A program made the translations under genes and the position numbers. From assembly GCF_024496085.1 (NCBI RefSeq), contig NZ_CP101751.1, positions 558,001 to 622,000 on the forward strand: DNA of 64,000 nt. The letters are read 5' to 3'. Origin of the DNA: Flavobacterium cerinum. Its GTDB lineage: Bacteria; Bacteroidota; Bacteroidia; Flavobacteriales; Flavobacteriaceae. Below are positions 15,301 to 23,683 of this stretch, piece by piece. The notes beneath the pieces are model-generated. The model was given only the letters and a program-made list of their open reading frames with translations, had not been told where the DNA came from and ran no database searches. How positions within the stretch are numbered: the first letter of the stretch is position 1; every line of letters begins with the position of its first letter.

Positions 15301-16376
15301 TCCCGGCAGGAACTGTTATAACCACAAGTCAGACTATTTATGTTTATGCTATTTCCGGAAATCGTATTAATTGTACCGACGAAGACGATTTTCTCGTTAC
15401 CATTTCAACGACTCCGACACTTCCGAATTTCAGCAATATAGAACGTTGCGACAGCTATACTTTACCACCATTAACATCCGGCAATTATTTTAGCGGTAGC
15501 GGCGGAACCGGTACAACTTATCAGGCCGGAGACAACATTACTACTTCACAAACGATTTATGTAATGGAAGCAGCAGCCGATAATCCCGACTGTTTTACTG
15601 AAAAATCATTTTTCGTAACCATTTATCCGTTATTGGATCTGAATATTTCCGACGGCACTATTTGTGTCGATCCGGTAACACAAAATACCATCACACCTTA
15701 TACCGTTTCAACCGGCTTAAGTCCTGCTTTATTTACCGTAGAATGGTACCAGAATAATCAGTTGATTCATACCGGACCTAGCTATACAGCAACACAAGCC
15801 GGACAATACACGATCAACACCATAAAACTAACTCCGGAATCCGGAAACGATTGTAATTATAATCCAAAAACCATAAATATTGATCAATCAAGTTCAGCAA
15901 TAGCTTCTTTATCCGTTAGCGAACCGTTTTCCGATATCAGTACGATTAGTGTCATCATTACCGGCGGATACGGTCAGTATGTATACCAACTGGACGATGG
16001 AATTGAGCAGTCCTCCAACGTTTTTGAGAATGTTTCCGGAGGCGAGCATTGGGTAACCGTTACTGATACAAAAGCGAATTGCGGCAGTATCCGATTAAAA
16101 ACGTATATCCTGAAATACCCGAAATTCTTTACACCAAACGGCGACTCCTATAACGACACCTGGAATATCCGCGACCTTCGCAATCAAAAAGAAGCCCGGA
16201 TTTATATTTTCGATCGTTACGGTAAATTCCTCGCTCAACTCCGACCGGACGGACCGGGTTGGGACGGAATGTATAACGGTCATCCGTTACCCTCTACCGA
16301 TTATTGGTTTAAAGTTGTTTTCACAATGAACGGCGAAGAAAAAGAATTCCGATCCCATTTTTCAATGAAACGTTAG
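12324..16376 (+). CDS. Large T9SS-exported repeat protein, gliding-motility C-terminal domain
   Basis: The 1350-residue product begins with a signal peptide (MKSAIFLILLFSGFTFYAQG), then a choice-of-anchor L-type domain (about 25-265; FASNEYGEYQC, IKLAIGDYNDSNYDSAVLIAG), a region with Ig/PKD-like strands (about 265-540), and eight cysteine-starting repeats of about 68 residues (about 543-1090) built on C-x-(S/E)-(Y/F)-x-LP, G-x-YF/YY, GTG and (I/L)Y(I/V)Y. The end (YPKFFTPNGDSYNDTWNI ... FDRYGKFLAQL ... YWFKVVF) is the CHU_C / type B sorting domain that directs export by the type IX system. It is therefore a cell-surface or secreted adhesin-like protein; its ligand is unknown. It stands alone between lepA and thiL. 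Confidence 0.9.
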   Translation: MKSAIFLILLFSGFTFYAQGITIDTTSQTVPQLVSNILLQNSCFNETNFQFSSHRGIGLFTNTNPNFPIQEGIIIRNGIAKHTEGQYTGLNESSFLTNAGDPDLQAISNTSGQTLAINDVAYIQFDFTPLSSSFSFDFLFASNEYGEYQCGFNDIFAFLLTDLNTGVTTNLAVIPNSSIPVSVKTIRNNLYNSGCTSSNPSLFGRYNVTNPAGSALNMRGETVLLTASSAVIPNNPYRIKLAIGDYNDSNYDSAVLIAGKSFTTHTNLGSDTTICQGETILLESGLGPQFDHVWTFNHNIIPGATSSSLSVTQPGTYSVIATTTNGACQMTDEIVITDLTIGTPQDIRVCNNGNASYPFNLSQNNATNLGLNPNDYDVLYYASMADVTANNPIPASSINNYQSNGNQTIYIKVRKRNGNFICDNLVSFNLIVNNTIVPGQALNMSKCSNRNGRLSFDLTVETPIVLNGQSPSDFTIFYFTSQSDADNNINSIPDPTAFLVLAPQSPVTIWVRMTDANNVNCYALTSFTITIQPLPLVDVHPDVIECSSYTLPPITNGNYFTGSQGSGTPLFAGDVITQQGTYYIYNGPVGPLGCADQTTFMVTLIDQLSFPEIGCGEYTIRNSPAGHFYTAPGGGGDILPVGTVLHTDQTIYFYAVVNGNVCQEKTYHIRILPVPPIDTPDDVITCNSYTLPSLVHGAYYTYPNGSGVTVNPGTVITESTTLYLYTYDGECSNEHTLRITIIDGPSFQPVTACGEFILPAVEVGNYFTQPMGNGTMIPAETAIQSSQTVYYYVPTTTSPNCTDYLNYQITILPKPLVDTPADRTECGQYILPPLTNGNYFTGTNGTGTQMSAGQIIISTRTIYIYATSSNGCTNEHSFTVTIRPFPPVDSFTDVYTCTSFILPQLTNGKYFTGSGGTGTQLSPGTEITTLQTLYIYNNWSDFPTCSSETVFTVNAIGVEVGTFDDVKACDSYTLPNLTVGNYYSQPNGQGAIIPAGTVITTSQTIYVYAISGNRINCTDEDDFLVTISTTPTLPNFSNIERCDSYTLPPLTSGNYFSGSGGTGTTYQAGDNITTSQTIYVMEAAADNPDCFTEKSFFVTIYPLLDLNISDGTICVDPVTQNTITPYTVSTGLSPALFTVEWYQNNQLIHTGPSYTATQAGQYTINTIKLTPESGNDCNYNPKTINIDQSSSAIASLSVSEPFSDISTISVIITGGYGQYVYQLDDGIEQSSNVFENVSGGEHWVTVTDTKANCGSIRLKTYILKYPKFFTPNGDSYNDTWNIRDLRNQKEARIYIFDRYGKFLAQLRPDGPGWDGMYNGHPLPSTDYWFKVVFTMNGEEKEFRSHFSMKR

Positions 16377-16467
16377 CCTTTTCATTTTTAAGTTGATAGA
16401 ATCTTAGGCCGATGCGTTTTTTTTTCTAAAAAAACCTTTGCAACTTTGCATTCTTATACTTATTCAG

Positions 16468-17517
16468 ATGATAGAAGACAAAACGCCTCAAAGAACCAGT
16501 TTGTCGCAACTGGGAGAATTCGGATTAATATCGCATTTGACCCAGCACTTCAAAATTAATCAGCCATCCACATTAACCGGGATTGGCGATGATGCGGCTG
16601 TACTGGATTTTAACGATAAAAAAGTGGTGATTTCAACCGATTTATTGGTAGAAGGCGTTCACTTTGACCTTGCTTATATGCCTTTAAAACATTTGGGATA
16701 TAAAGCTGTAGTCGTTAACCTTTCCGATATCTGTGCAATGAATGCCAAACCAACACAGATAACCGTTTCGATTGCCGTTTCGAATCGTTTCCCTTTGGAA
16801 GCACTGGAAGAACTTTTCGACGGAATTGCTTTGGCTGCCAAAATATATGATGTAGATGTGATCGGCGGGGATACCACTTCTTCTCAGAAAGGATTAATCA
16901 TTAGCATTACAGCTATCGGCGAAGCAAAAGAAGAAGAACTGGTTTACCGTAACGGAGCCGGTGAAACCGATTTATTAGTTGTTACCGGTGACCTTGGTGC
17001 CGCTTATATGGGATTACAGGTTTTGGAACGCGAGAAGCAGGTTTTCCAGGTTAACCCGAATAACCAACCGGATTTGGATGCTTATACTTATCTTATCGAA
17101 CGTCAGTTAAAACCGGAAGCGCGTAAAGACGTAAAAGAATTATTGGAAGCACTAGACTTAAAACCGACTTCAATGATTGATATTTCAGATGGATTATCCT
17201 CTGAGATTATTCATATTTGTAAGAATTCGTCAAAAGGTTGTAATCTATACGAAGACAAATTACCACTGGATCCTCAATTGATCAATGCTTGTGAAGAATT
17301 TAATGTCGACAGTACTACAATTGCCATTAACGGAGGAGAAGATTACGAATTGTTATTTACAATCAAAATGTCAGATTTCGATAAGATTAAAGGAAATCCG
17401 AATTTTACAGTAATCGGGCATATGGCACCGGAAAGTGAAGGTATTCATTTAATAACTCGTGCCAACACTAAAATTCCATTAAAAGCAAGAGGGTGGAATG
17501 CATTAAGTGAAGAATAA
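16468..17517 (+). CDS. thiL: Thiamine-monophosphate kinase
   Basis: ThiL phosphorylates thiamine monophosphate to the active cofactor thiamine diphosphate. The protein (349 residues from the ATG at 16468) shows SQLGEFGLI, the metal-binding GIGDDAAVLDF, VEGVHFDL, NLSDICAMNAKPTQ, GGDTTSS and DISDGLSSEI, all hallmarks of the PurM-like ThiL family. An in-frame TTG at 16438 would add ten hydrophobic residues not found in the family, so the ATG is preferred. No THI-box riboswitch is present, which fits a salvage/housekeeping role. Confidence 0.96.
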   Translation: MIEDKTPQRTSLSQLGEFGLISHLTQHFKINQPSTLTGIGDDAAVLDFNDKKVVISTDLLVEGVHFDLAYMPLKHLGYKAVVVNLSDICAMNAKPTQITVSIAVSNRFPLEALEELFDGIALAAKIYDVDVIGGDTTSSQKGLIISITAIGEAKEEELVYRNGAGETDLLVVTGDLGAAYMGLQVLEREKQVFQVNPNNQPDLDAYTYLIERQLKPEARKDVKELLEALDLKPTSMIDISDGLSSEIIHICKNSSKGCNLYEDKLPLDPQLINACEEFNVDSTTIAINGGEDYELLFTIKMSDFDKIKGNPNFTVIGHMAPESEGIHLITRANTKIPLKARGWNALSEE

Positions 17518-17549
17518 AATTCTTACAAAAAACAATAAAGACATAAAAA

Positions 17550-17574
17550 AAGCGTTAGTACATTACTAACGCTT
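17550..17574. terminator. Terminator after thiL
   Basis: AAGCGTTAGTA (17550-17560), loop CAT, TACTAACGCTT (17564-17574): an 11-bp perfect stem, with a long A-run on the 5' side and T-rich DNA on the 3' side. On the minus strand it has seven T residues after the stem, so it may end a minus-strand transcript too. Confidence 0.88.
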
Positions 17575-17579
17575 GATTT

Positions 17580-17893
17580 TTAATGAGCTAAACCAAATCC
17601 TCTATTTGGCTGGGCTGTAGCAAGACCTTTTACAGGCTGGGCTAAAGAAGGTAATCCACTATATTTACCTTATACTGTATAAACTAACTTAATTAAGTAT
17701 TTAATGACACTGTAAAAGTACTTGTTTCCCACACAAGCATTTTACGGTTTTTTTCAGTTTTTTTTACGGTTTGATTTTTTTTTAGCTTTTTTGTCCATTT
17801 TAACATTTTCAACCGCTTTAAAAACCTCCATTTTGCACTAAAAATACTACTTAAACCAGAAACCCTACCTTAAAGAACGATAAAACCGTAAAT
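17580..17893. other. Intergenic region with a start-less minus-strand reading frame and T-tracts
   Basis: On the minus strand, 17669-17583 reads 29 codons ending GLAH-stop, containing LAQP and TAQP repeats, with the terminator immediately after. There is no start codon in frame and a TAA just upstream, so it is best seen as a gene remnant. Bases 17740-17795 carry several runs of seven to nine T and two copies of TTTTACGGTTT. Nothing else was recognised. Confidence 0.4.
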
Positions 17894-17925
17894 AAAAAAG
17901 CTCTCCATTTACGGAAAGCTTTTTT
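17894..17925 (-). terminator. glyS terminator
   Basis: AAAAAAGCT (17894-17902) pairs with AGCTTTTTT (17917-17925), with an inner TCC/GGA pairing. It lies 9 bases past the glyS stop codon. Confidence 0.8.
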
Positions 17926-17934
17926 AAAATTGCA

Positions 17935-19476
17935 TTACATTTTCATCAACCAGTTACGCATAGAAACTTCGTCACTGATAATTGCTCTCAATTCTGAAAT
18001 TTTAACGCGATCCTGCTTCATGCTATCTCTATGACGAATCGTTACGGTTTCATCTTCTAATGTCTGATGATCTACCGTAATACAGAATGGTGTTCCTAAT
18101 GCATCCTGACGACGGTAACGACGCCCGACAGCATCTTTTTCATCATACGACACATTGAAATCCCATTTCAGATCGTCTATAATTTTTCGGGCTACTTCCG
18201 GTAAACCGTCTTTTTTAACCAATGGCAATACCGCAGCTTTTGTTGGCGCTAATACTGACGGTAATTTTAATACGGTACGGGTTGATCCGTCTTCCAATGT
18301 TTCTTCCTGTAAGGCTTTTGAGAAAACAGAAAGGAACATACGATCCAATCCAACTGATGTTTCCACTACATACGGTACATAGCTCGAATTGGTTTCGTTA
18401 TCAAAATATTGTAATTTTTTACCGGAATGCGATTCGTGTGCTTTTAAATCGAAATCCGTTCTGGAGTGAATTCCTTCCAATTCTTTAAATCCGAACGGGA
18501 AGTTAAATTCGATATCCGCAGCGGCATTAGCATAGTGTGCTAATTTTTCATGATCGTGGAAACGGTAATTCTCTTTTCCAAGTCCTAATGAAAGATGCCA
18601 TTTTAATCGGGTTTCCTTCCAGTATTCATAATATTTCATTTCTTCTCCCGGACGAACGAAGAATTGCATTTCCATTTGTTCAAATTCGCGCATACGGAAG
18701 ATAAACTGACGTGCTACGATTTCATTACGGAAAGCTTTTCCGGTTTGTGCAATACCGAAAGGCACTTTCATACGTCCTGTTTTTTGAACATTCAGGAAGT
18801 TAACGAAAATTCCCTGAGCGGTTTCCGGACGTAGGTATAGATCCATTGCCGAATCAGCAGATGCACCTAATTTTGTACCGAACATCAAATTAAATTGACG
18901 TACTTCAGTCCAGTTTTTAGATCCGGATTCCGGACAAGCGATTTCCAGCTCTTCGATCAAAGCTTTAACATCAGCCAGATTTTCAGTTTCCAGTGAACGA
19001 GCCATACGCTCCAGAATTTCTCTTTGACGCGTACGATATTCCATTACACGGGCATTAGTCGTAACGAATTGCGCTTCATCAAAAGCGTCTCCGAAACGTT
19101 CACGTGCTTTATCAATTTCTTTTTGTGCTTTCTGATTTAATTTTTCAGCATAGTCTTCAATTAAAACATCAGCACGATATCTTCTTTTTGAATCTTTATT
19201 ATCAATTAACGGATCATTGAAGGCATCAACGTGGCCGGACGCTTTCCAGGTAGTCGGATGCATAAAAATAGCCGCATCGATACCCACGATATTCTCGTGC
19301 ATCTGAACCATGGATTTCCACCAATATTCACGAATGTTTTTCTTTAATTCAACACCGTTCTGAGCATAATCATATACTGCGCTCAAACCATCATAGATTT
19401 CGCTCGAAGGGAATATAAATCCGTATTCTTTTGCATGCGAAACTACATTTTTAAATAAATCGTCTTGTTTTGCCAT
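17935..19476 (-). CDS. glyS: Glycine-tRNA ligase (single-chain, eukaryote/archaeal type)
   Basis: The 513-residue protein is a class II synthetase of the homodimeric type. It shows the N-terminal motif 1 region (EYGFIFPSSEIYDG, then DYAQNGVELKKNIREYWW), LYLRPETAQGIFVNF, motif 2 (FRNEIVARQFIFRMREFEQMEMQ) and motif 3 (ETSVGLDRMFL), then an anticodon-binding domain (DGLPEVARKIIDDLKWDF, GTPFCITVDHQTLEDETVTIRHRDSM). There is no alpha/beta split. The ATG is only 4 bases from a TATTTTTG box, suggesting a leaderless transcript. Confidence 0.97.
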   Translation of the reverse strand: MAKQDDLFKNVVSHAKEYGFIFPSSEIYDGLSAVYDYAQNGVELKKNIREYWWKSMVQMHENIVGIDAAIFMHPTTWKASGHVDAFNDPLIDNKDSKRRYRADVLIEDYAEKLNQKAQKEIDKARERFGDAFDEAQFVTTNARVMEYRTRQREILERMARSLETENLADVKALIEELEIACPESGSKNWTEVRQFNLMFGTKLGASADSAMDLYLRPETAQGIFVNFLNVQKTGRMKVPFGIAQTGKAFRNEIVARQFIFRMREFEQMEMQFFVRPGEEMKYYEYWKETRLKWHLSLGLGKENYRFHDHEKLAHYANAAADIEFNFPFGFKELEGIHSRTDFDLKAHESHSGKKLQYFDNETNSSYVPYVVETSVGLDRMFLSVFSKALQEETLEDGSTRTVLKLPSVLAPTKAAVLPLVKKDGLPEVARKIIDDLKWDFNVSYDEKDAVGRRYRRQDALGTPFCITVDHQTLEDETVTIRHRDSMKQDRVKISELRAIISDEVSMRNWLMKM

Positions 19477-19480
19477 GTTG

Positions 19481-19488
19481 CAAAAATA
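19481..19488 (-). promoter_or_regulatory. -7 box of glyS, four bases before the ATG
   Basis: The minus strand reads TATTTTTG (19488-19481), an exact TAnnTTTG, with a CTG rather than TTG at about the -33 position. The distance to the ATG is the same 4 bases as at rbfA. Confidence 0.55.
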
Positions 19489-19537
19489 GGAAAAAGAGAT
19501 TGTAAAAAACAGGGGAAATTTTAACTTTTTACGGCAA

Positions 19538-20365
19538 TTATCTAAATTGGAAATTAGCCGTTCCGATTATTCGGTCCTGATGTATGATATTGACTTCATA
19601 CTCGCCTCGGATTAGTTTTTTTTTATCGACATCTACAAAGGCGCAGACATCGGTAGCTTTATTTTCGTAGAACACGATTCCTTTTGCCGTACAGCTTAAA
19701 TCGCAGTTAAATTTTTCGTCGGAACGGGAACAATTCGCCAGTATTGTATTTTCCGGATTGACGATTTGATAAAAGATTTCCTGATTCCCTTTCGGAATGG
19801 ATTCGGTAAAATTTAAAGTATAACAAATCCGGATTTGATCAATTTTTTTGGAGCGATTGGTTTCGAGATAGTCACTGTAGATAATTTTTACACCTCGAAC
19901 ACTGACATTGAGTGCTTTTAAGTTTTTTGAGGGAAGCTCCTCATTGTCGGAAGGATGATCATTTAATTCGGCTAACGATTTTACCGATTTTCTTTTCTCC
20001 GTTTTGATTTTAGTTGTAAGAATTTTTCTTTTCGCTTTTTCTGCTTTACTGCTAATGGAGTCTGCTTTTGAAAAACTTTTTAAATGCATATCCGGCTTAA
20101 ACAGTACTGTATTTTTATCCGATCGGTTGACCAGCATACCATTAACCGAATCATATCGTTTTAAAATCTCAGAAAGTTCATTTTTATGAAGCGAGTTTTC
20201 TAATGAAATCTTATCTTTAAGTGTTTTATTTTCAACAGATAACCGATATAAATTAAAAGACAAGGTGAGCACTCCGGTTAAAAGCACACCGACACTTACC
20301 TGAATTAATCTTGTAGCGTTATTACTTGCCATTTCTATTAAATAATCGCTAAAAGTATTCCTCAT
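19538..20365 (-). CDS. Membrane-anchored coiled-coil protein of unknown function
   Basis: From the ATG at 20365 (275 residues) the protein has a short cytoplasmic start, one membrane helix near residues 20-40 (VSVGVLLTGVLTLSFNLY), a coiled-coil-like segment (ENKTLKDKISLENSLHKNELSEILKR), a basic linker rich in Lys/Ser, and a C-terminal beta-rich domain of about 120 residues with four cysteines (ANCSRSDEKFNCDLSC, DVCAFVDVDKKKL). I do not recognise the family. An upstream in-frame start at 20452 would overlap comF, so it is rejected. Topology suggests the C-terminal domain is periplasmic. Confidence 0.75.
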   Translation of the reverse strand: MRNTFSDYLIEMASNNATRLIQVSVGVLLTGVLTLSFNLYRLSVENKTLKDKISLENSLHKNELSEILKRYDSVNGMLVNRSDKNTVLFKPDMHLKSFSKADSISSKAEKAKRKILTTKIKTEKRKSVKSLAELNDHPSDNEELPSKNLKALNVSVRGVKIIYSDYLETNRSKKIDQIRICYTLNFTESIPKGNQEIFYQIVNPENTILANCSRSDEKFNCDLSCTAKGIVFYENKATDVCAFVDVDKKKLIRGEYEVNIIHQDRIIGTANFQFR

Positions 20366-20394
20366 CTTGTAATTCCAAAAAAATAATCGATGAA

Positions 20395-21078
20395 ATGATA
20401 AAAAACTTGATAAACTTACTTTTTCCGCCACTTTGCGTTGGCTGTAATTCAATTTTATTGCAAAATGAGAATATTATATGCCTTAAATGCCGACATGAGC
20501 TTCCGTTCACCGATCATCCTATTTCTGCTAAAAATACAACCTATACAAAATTTTACGGCCGTTTGTCCTTAGAGTATGCTTTCTCCCTTTTATACTATCG
20601 AAAAAAAGGTATTGCGCAACAATTGATTCACCATCTAAAATACAATAACAAACAGGAAATCGGCACCTTATTAGCTGAATGGTATCTGGATCGATTTCGA
20701 AATCACAGTGCTTTTCAGGATATAACCACCATTATTCCGGTTCCGCTACATAAAAGACGATTAGAGGAACGCGGTTACAACCAGCTAACCCGATTCGGCC
20801 AGACATTGGCAGAAGGTCTCCATATCCAATATAATGAAACACTTTTATATCGGGACCATTATTCCAAAACACAAACCCGGAAAAACATCTTTAATCGTAC
20901 CGAAATAAACAGCGACCTATTTAACTGTCACGCAAGCGAAAGGGATTTTAACAAACATTTCCTTTTAATAGATGATGTTATCACAAGCGGAGCAACGCTG
21001 GAAGCCTGCGGAAAACAATTATTAAAAATTCCCGGTGCGAAACTGAGTATTGCAACCATCGCTTATACCGACACGTAA
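20395..21078 (+). CDS. comF: ComF-family phosphoribosyltransferase-like protein
   Basis: ComF/GntX proteins are phosphoribosyltransferase-fold proteins linked to DNA uptake in competent bacteria. This 227-residue copy has the N-terminal zinc-ribbon-like segment (PPLCVGCNSIL and IICLKCRHELP), the central VPLHKRRLEERGYNQL that defines the family, and the PRPP loop LLIDDVITSGATL near residue 190. It is divergent from the coiled-coil gene by about 30 bases. Competence in this organism is not shown by the sequence. Confidence 0.93.
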   Translation: MIKNLINLLFPPLCVGCNSILLQNENIICLKCRHELPFTDHPISAKNTTYTKFYGRLSLEYAFSLLYYRKKGIAQQLIHHLKYNNKQEIGTLLAEWYLDRFRNHSAFQDITTIIPVPLHKRRLEERGYNQLTRFGQTLAEGLHIQYNETLLYRDHYSKTQTRKNIFNRTEINSDLFNCHASERDFNKHFLLIDDVITSGATLEACGKQLLKIPGAKLSIATIAYTDT

Positions 21079-21156
21079 TTTTATAAAGATTTTCCAAAAA
21101 GATTTTCTTTCCACTGAATATAATCGTTATTTTGTGCTGTTAAAAATGCTGATAAC

Positions 21157-22767
21157 ATGTTGAAATACCGCATCGCTTTCCTGATTGTTGTTTTTTCCGT
21201 TCTGTTAACCGGATGTGCCAAAAGAGGTATGGTTTCAGGCGGACCAAAAGATACTATTCCTCCTACAATTACCTATAGCGTTCCTAAAAATTTCAGCACG
21301 AACTTTAATGGCAACCTGATCAAAATTAATTTTGACGAATACATTAAGGTAAAAGACATCAACAAGCAGCTGATCATTTCTCCTCCAATGAAAAAAGCCC
21401 CGGATATTGTTCCGATGGGTTATGCCAGCAAATATATCACGATTAAGATTAAGGATACTTTACTACCCAATACTACTTACAGTTTTAATTTCGGACAGAG
21501 TATTGCCGACAATAATGAGATGAATCCGTATTCTCAGTTTAAATATGTCTTCTCGACAGGAGATTATATCGATTCTCTCAAAATAGGCGGTATGATTCGC
21601 GACGCATATCACAAGAAAGTTGACAATTTCGTTTCGGTTATGCTATATGAAGCGGAAACATTCGCCGATTCAACTGTTTTTAAACAACATCCCCGTTATG
21701 TAACCAATACATTAGACAGTTTAAAAATCTTTACATTGGAAAATTTAAAGGAAGGCAAGTATTTTCTTGTAGCGCTTAAAGATGCCAATAACGATTATAA
21801 ATTCAATCCGAAAACAGACAAAATCGCTTTCTTTAAAAATCCGATACAGGTTCCTAATGATACTATTTTCCGGTTAGACTTGTTTAAGGAAGAAGTTGAT
21901 TTTAAAGCGGAAAAACCAACTCAGGAAAATCCGAATCGACTTATTCTCGGATTTGAAGGAAAAGAAAAGGCAAAAAACACTAAAATTGTCGTATCTAAAG
22001 GAAACGAAATCCTTAATACAACGATTACCAAATATTCGACCAAAGACTCGTTAAATATCTGGCTTCCGAAAATCAAAGCCGATTCATTAAAAATACAAGT
22101 CACCAACGGTGAGTACACCAAAGAATTTATAACAAAAATAAAGGAGATGAAAGCTAAAAACGATACCCTTTCGTTTGAAGCCAAACCAACCGGCAACATC
22201 AATTTCCGTGATACTTTCACCATCACACCTTCGATTCCTTTATCCAAGATTGATCAGGCTAAAATCAAGTTAACAAGTTCAAAAGATTCTACTGCCGTAC
22301 CTTTCCGGATAAATTATCTGGAGTATGAGAAAAAATTGGAAATCGATTTTAAAAAAGATCCGAATCAGCGTTATTCTTTAACATTATTCCCGGGTGCTTT
22401 AACGGATTTTTATCAAGCTAAAAACGACACGTTAAAATACACTTTAGCGACACGCCAAAATACTGATTTCGGGAATTTACGGGTTCGTCTTGAAAATGTA
22501 AAACGTTTTCCTGTAATCCTGGAATTACTGGATAAAGACGGAAAGATCCTGGCTTCGGAATACAGTGAAAAAGAAACGACAATCGATTATAACTTACTCG
22601 ATCCGAACGCATACACGCTACGTCTTATCTACGATGACAACAAGAACCGAAAATGGGATACCGGTAATTTCCTAAGAAGAGAACAACCGGAAGAGGTTAT
22701 TTATTTCCAGGGTGAAGTCGACGTAAGGGCAAACTGGGATGTCGATCAGGTTTTCAAGCTAGATTAG
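21157..22767 (+). CDS. Lipoprotein with N-terminal bacterial Ig-like domain
   Basis: The N-terminus is a lipoprotein signal (FLIVVFSVLLTGC, Cys near residue 20). It is followed by the SbsA/Big_5-type Ig-like domain (about 40-125: TIPPTITYSVPKNFSTNF, LIKINFDEYIKVKD, TTYSFNFGQSIADNNE), and then several beta-rich modules, one with DANNDYKFNPKTDKIA (a SpaA/prealbumin-like turn) and a similar DDNKNRKWDTGNF near the end. The 536-residue family is common in Bacteroidetes outer membranes; function is unknown. Its last 9 bases overlap the convergent nitrilase gene. Confidence 0.88.
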   Translation: MLKYRIAFLIVVFSVLLTGCAKRGMVSGGPKDTIPPTITYSVPKNFSTNFNGNLIKINFDEYIKVKDINKQLIISPPMKKAPDIVPMGYASKYITIKIKDTLLPNTTYSFNFGQSIADNNEMNPYSQFKYVFSTGDYIDSLKIGGMIRDAYHKKVDNFVSVMLYEAETFADSTVFKQHPRYVTNTLDSLKIFTLENLKEGKYFLVALKDANNDYKFNPKTDKIAFFKNPIQVPNDTIFRLDLFKEEVDFKAEKPTQENPNRLILGFEGKEKAKNTKIVVSKGNEILNTTITKYSTKDSLNIWLPKIKADSLKIQVTNGEYTKEFITKIKEMKAKNDTLSFEAKPTGNINFRDTFTITPSIPLSKIDQAKIKLTSSKDSTAVPFRINYLEYEKKLEIDFKKDPNQRYSLTLFPGALTDFYQAKNDTLKYTLATRQNTDFGNLRVRLENVKRFPVILELLDKDGKILASEYSEKETTIDYNLLDPNAYTLRLIYDDNKNRKWDTGNFLRREQPEEVIYFQGEVDVRANWDVDQVFKLD

Positions 22768-23526
22768 GTTAAATTTATCCCGATCTCTTAAAAACCCTAA
22801 TTTATTTCTGTTGGCCAACATTAATTCTTTGTCTAAATGCACGGAGAAAACCACTTCTTTTTCGACCGGTTCCACCAAAGCATTTCCAAGATAATCCAAT
22901 ACCTGTGAATGACCGGAATAGAAATTATGATTTACGTCGTCTCCGATTCGGTTAACTCCAATCACATAGGACATATTTTCGATAGCTCTGGCTTTTAAAA
23001 GTGTATCCCAGGCTAAAATTCGAACCTGTGGCCAGTTGGCAACATAAATTAACAGATCATAATCATCGTTATTACGGGAATATACCGGGAAACGCAAATC
23101 GTAACAAATTAGCGGACATATTCTCCATCCTAAATAATTTACAACTAAACGTTCGGTTCCACCGGCGGTATAGGTTTTATGTTCTCCCGCAAGCGAAAAC
23201 AAATGGCGTTTATCGTAGTATTCTACATCTCCGTTAGGAAAAACAAACAATAAACGGTTATAAAAAAGATCATTCTCACGGATTACAAGACTTCCCGTTA
23301 TAGCGCAGTTTTTTTCAATGGCGGTTTCCTTCATCCAGTTTACCGTAACGCCATCCATTGGTTCCGCGACTTCTTCCGGGTTCATTGTAAAACCGGAACT
23401 AAACATTTCCGGGAGAATAATTAACAATGAATCTTCCGGTATATTTTGAATTTTTGCTGCGAAATAATTTCGGTTTACTTCTGGGTTTTCCCAAAACAGA
23501 GGCGCCTGAATGATGCTAACTTTCAT
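22759..23526 (-). CDS. Nitrilase-family omega-amidase (YafV-like)
   Basis: The 255-residue enzyme shows the nitrilase catalytic triad: Glu40 in LLIILPEMFSSGF, Lys106 in YYDKRHLF and Cys141 in CPLICYDLRFP. The MFSSGF, HLFSLAGEH and WPQVR segments match the omega-amidase/YafV group, which hydrolyses alpha-ketoglutaramate or its methylthio analogue formed by glutamine transaminases. Substrate is inferred from this similarity. It overlaps the 3' end of the Ig-like lipoprotein gene by 9 bases, tail to tail. Confidence 0.92.
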   Translation of the reverse strand: MKVSIIQAPLFWENPEVNRNYFAAKIQNIPEDSLLIILPEMFSSGFTMNPEEVAEPMDGVTVNWMKETAIEKNCAITGSLVIRENDLFYNRLLFVFPNGDVEYYDKRHLFSLAGEHKTYTAGGTERLVVNYLGWRICPLICYDLRFPVYSRNNDDYDLLIYVANWPQVRILAWDTLLKARAIENMSYVIGVNRIGDDVNHNFYSGHSQVLDYLGNALVEPVEKEVVFSVHLDKELMLANRNKLGFLRDRDKFNLI

Positions 23527-23629
23527 TGTGTGTAGTTCTTTTTTAGGTTGGCGAGTTTTTATATCAATAAAAATATAAAAGTTCTGGCAAACGAAAGGGT
23601 TTCACGAAATAAATCTGCTATAAAAAACA

Positions 23630-23662
23630 AAAACGCATCCAACAAGAAGAAGGATGCGTTTT
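23630..23662. terminator. Terminator after sdhB
   Basis: AAAACGCATCC (23630-23640) pairs with GGATGCGTTTT (23652-23662) around an 11-base loop; A-run on one side and TT on the other. It lies downstream of sdhB on the minus strand. Confidence 0.85.
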
Positions 23663-23683
23663 TTATTGTGATTTTTTTACAAA

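Noticed and set aside
13951..15600. Possible CRISPR-like periodic repeat array
   Set aside because: The period (about 200 bases) reflects protein repeats in a single open reading frame; the DNA copies are diverged and there are no short identical repeats with spacers.
16377..16470. THI-box (TPP) riboswitch before thiL
   Set aside because: The gap is under 100 bases and has no CUGAGA-type motif or stems.
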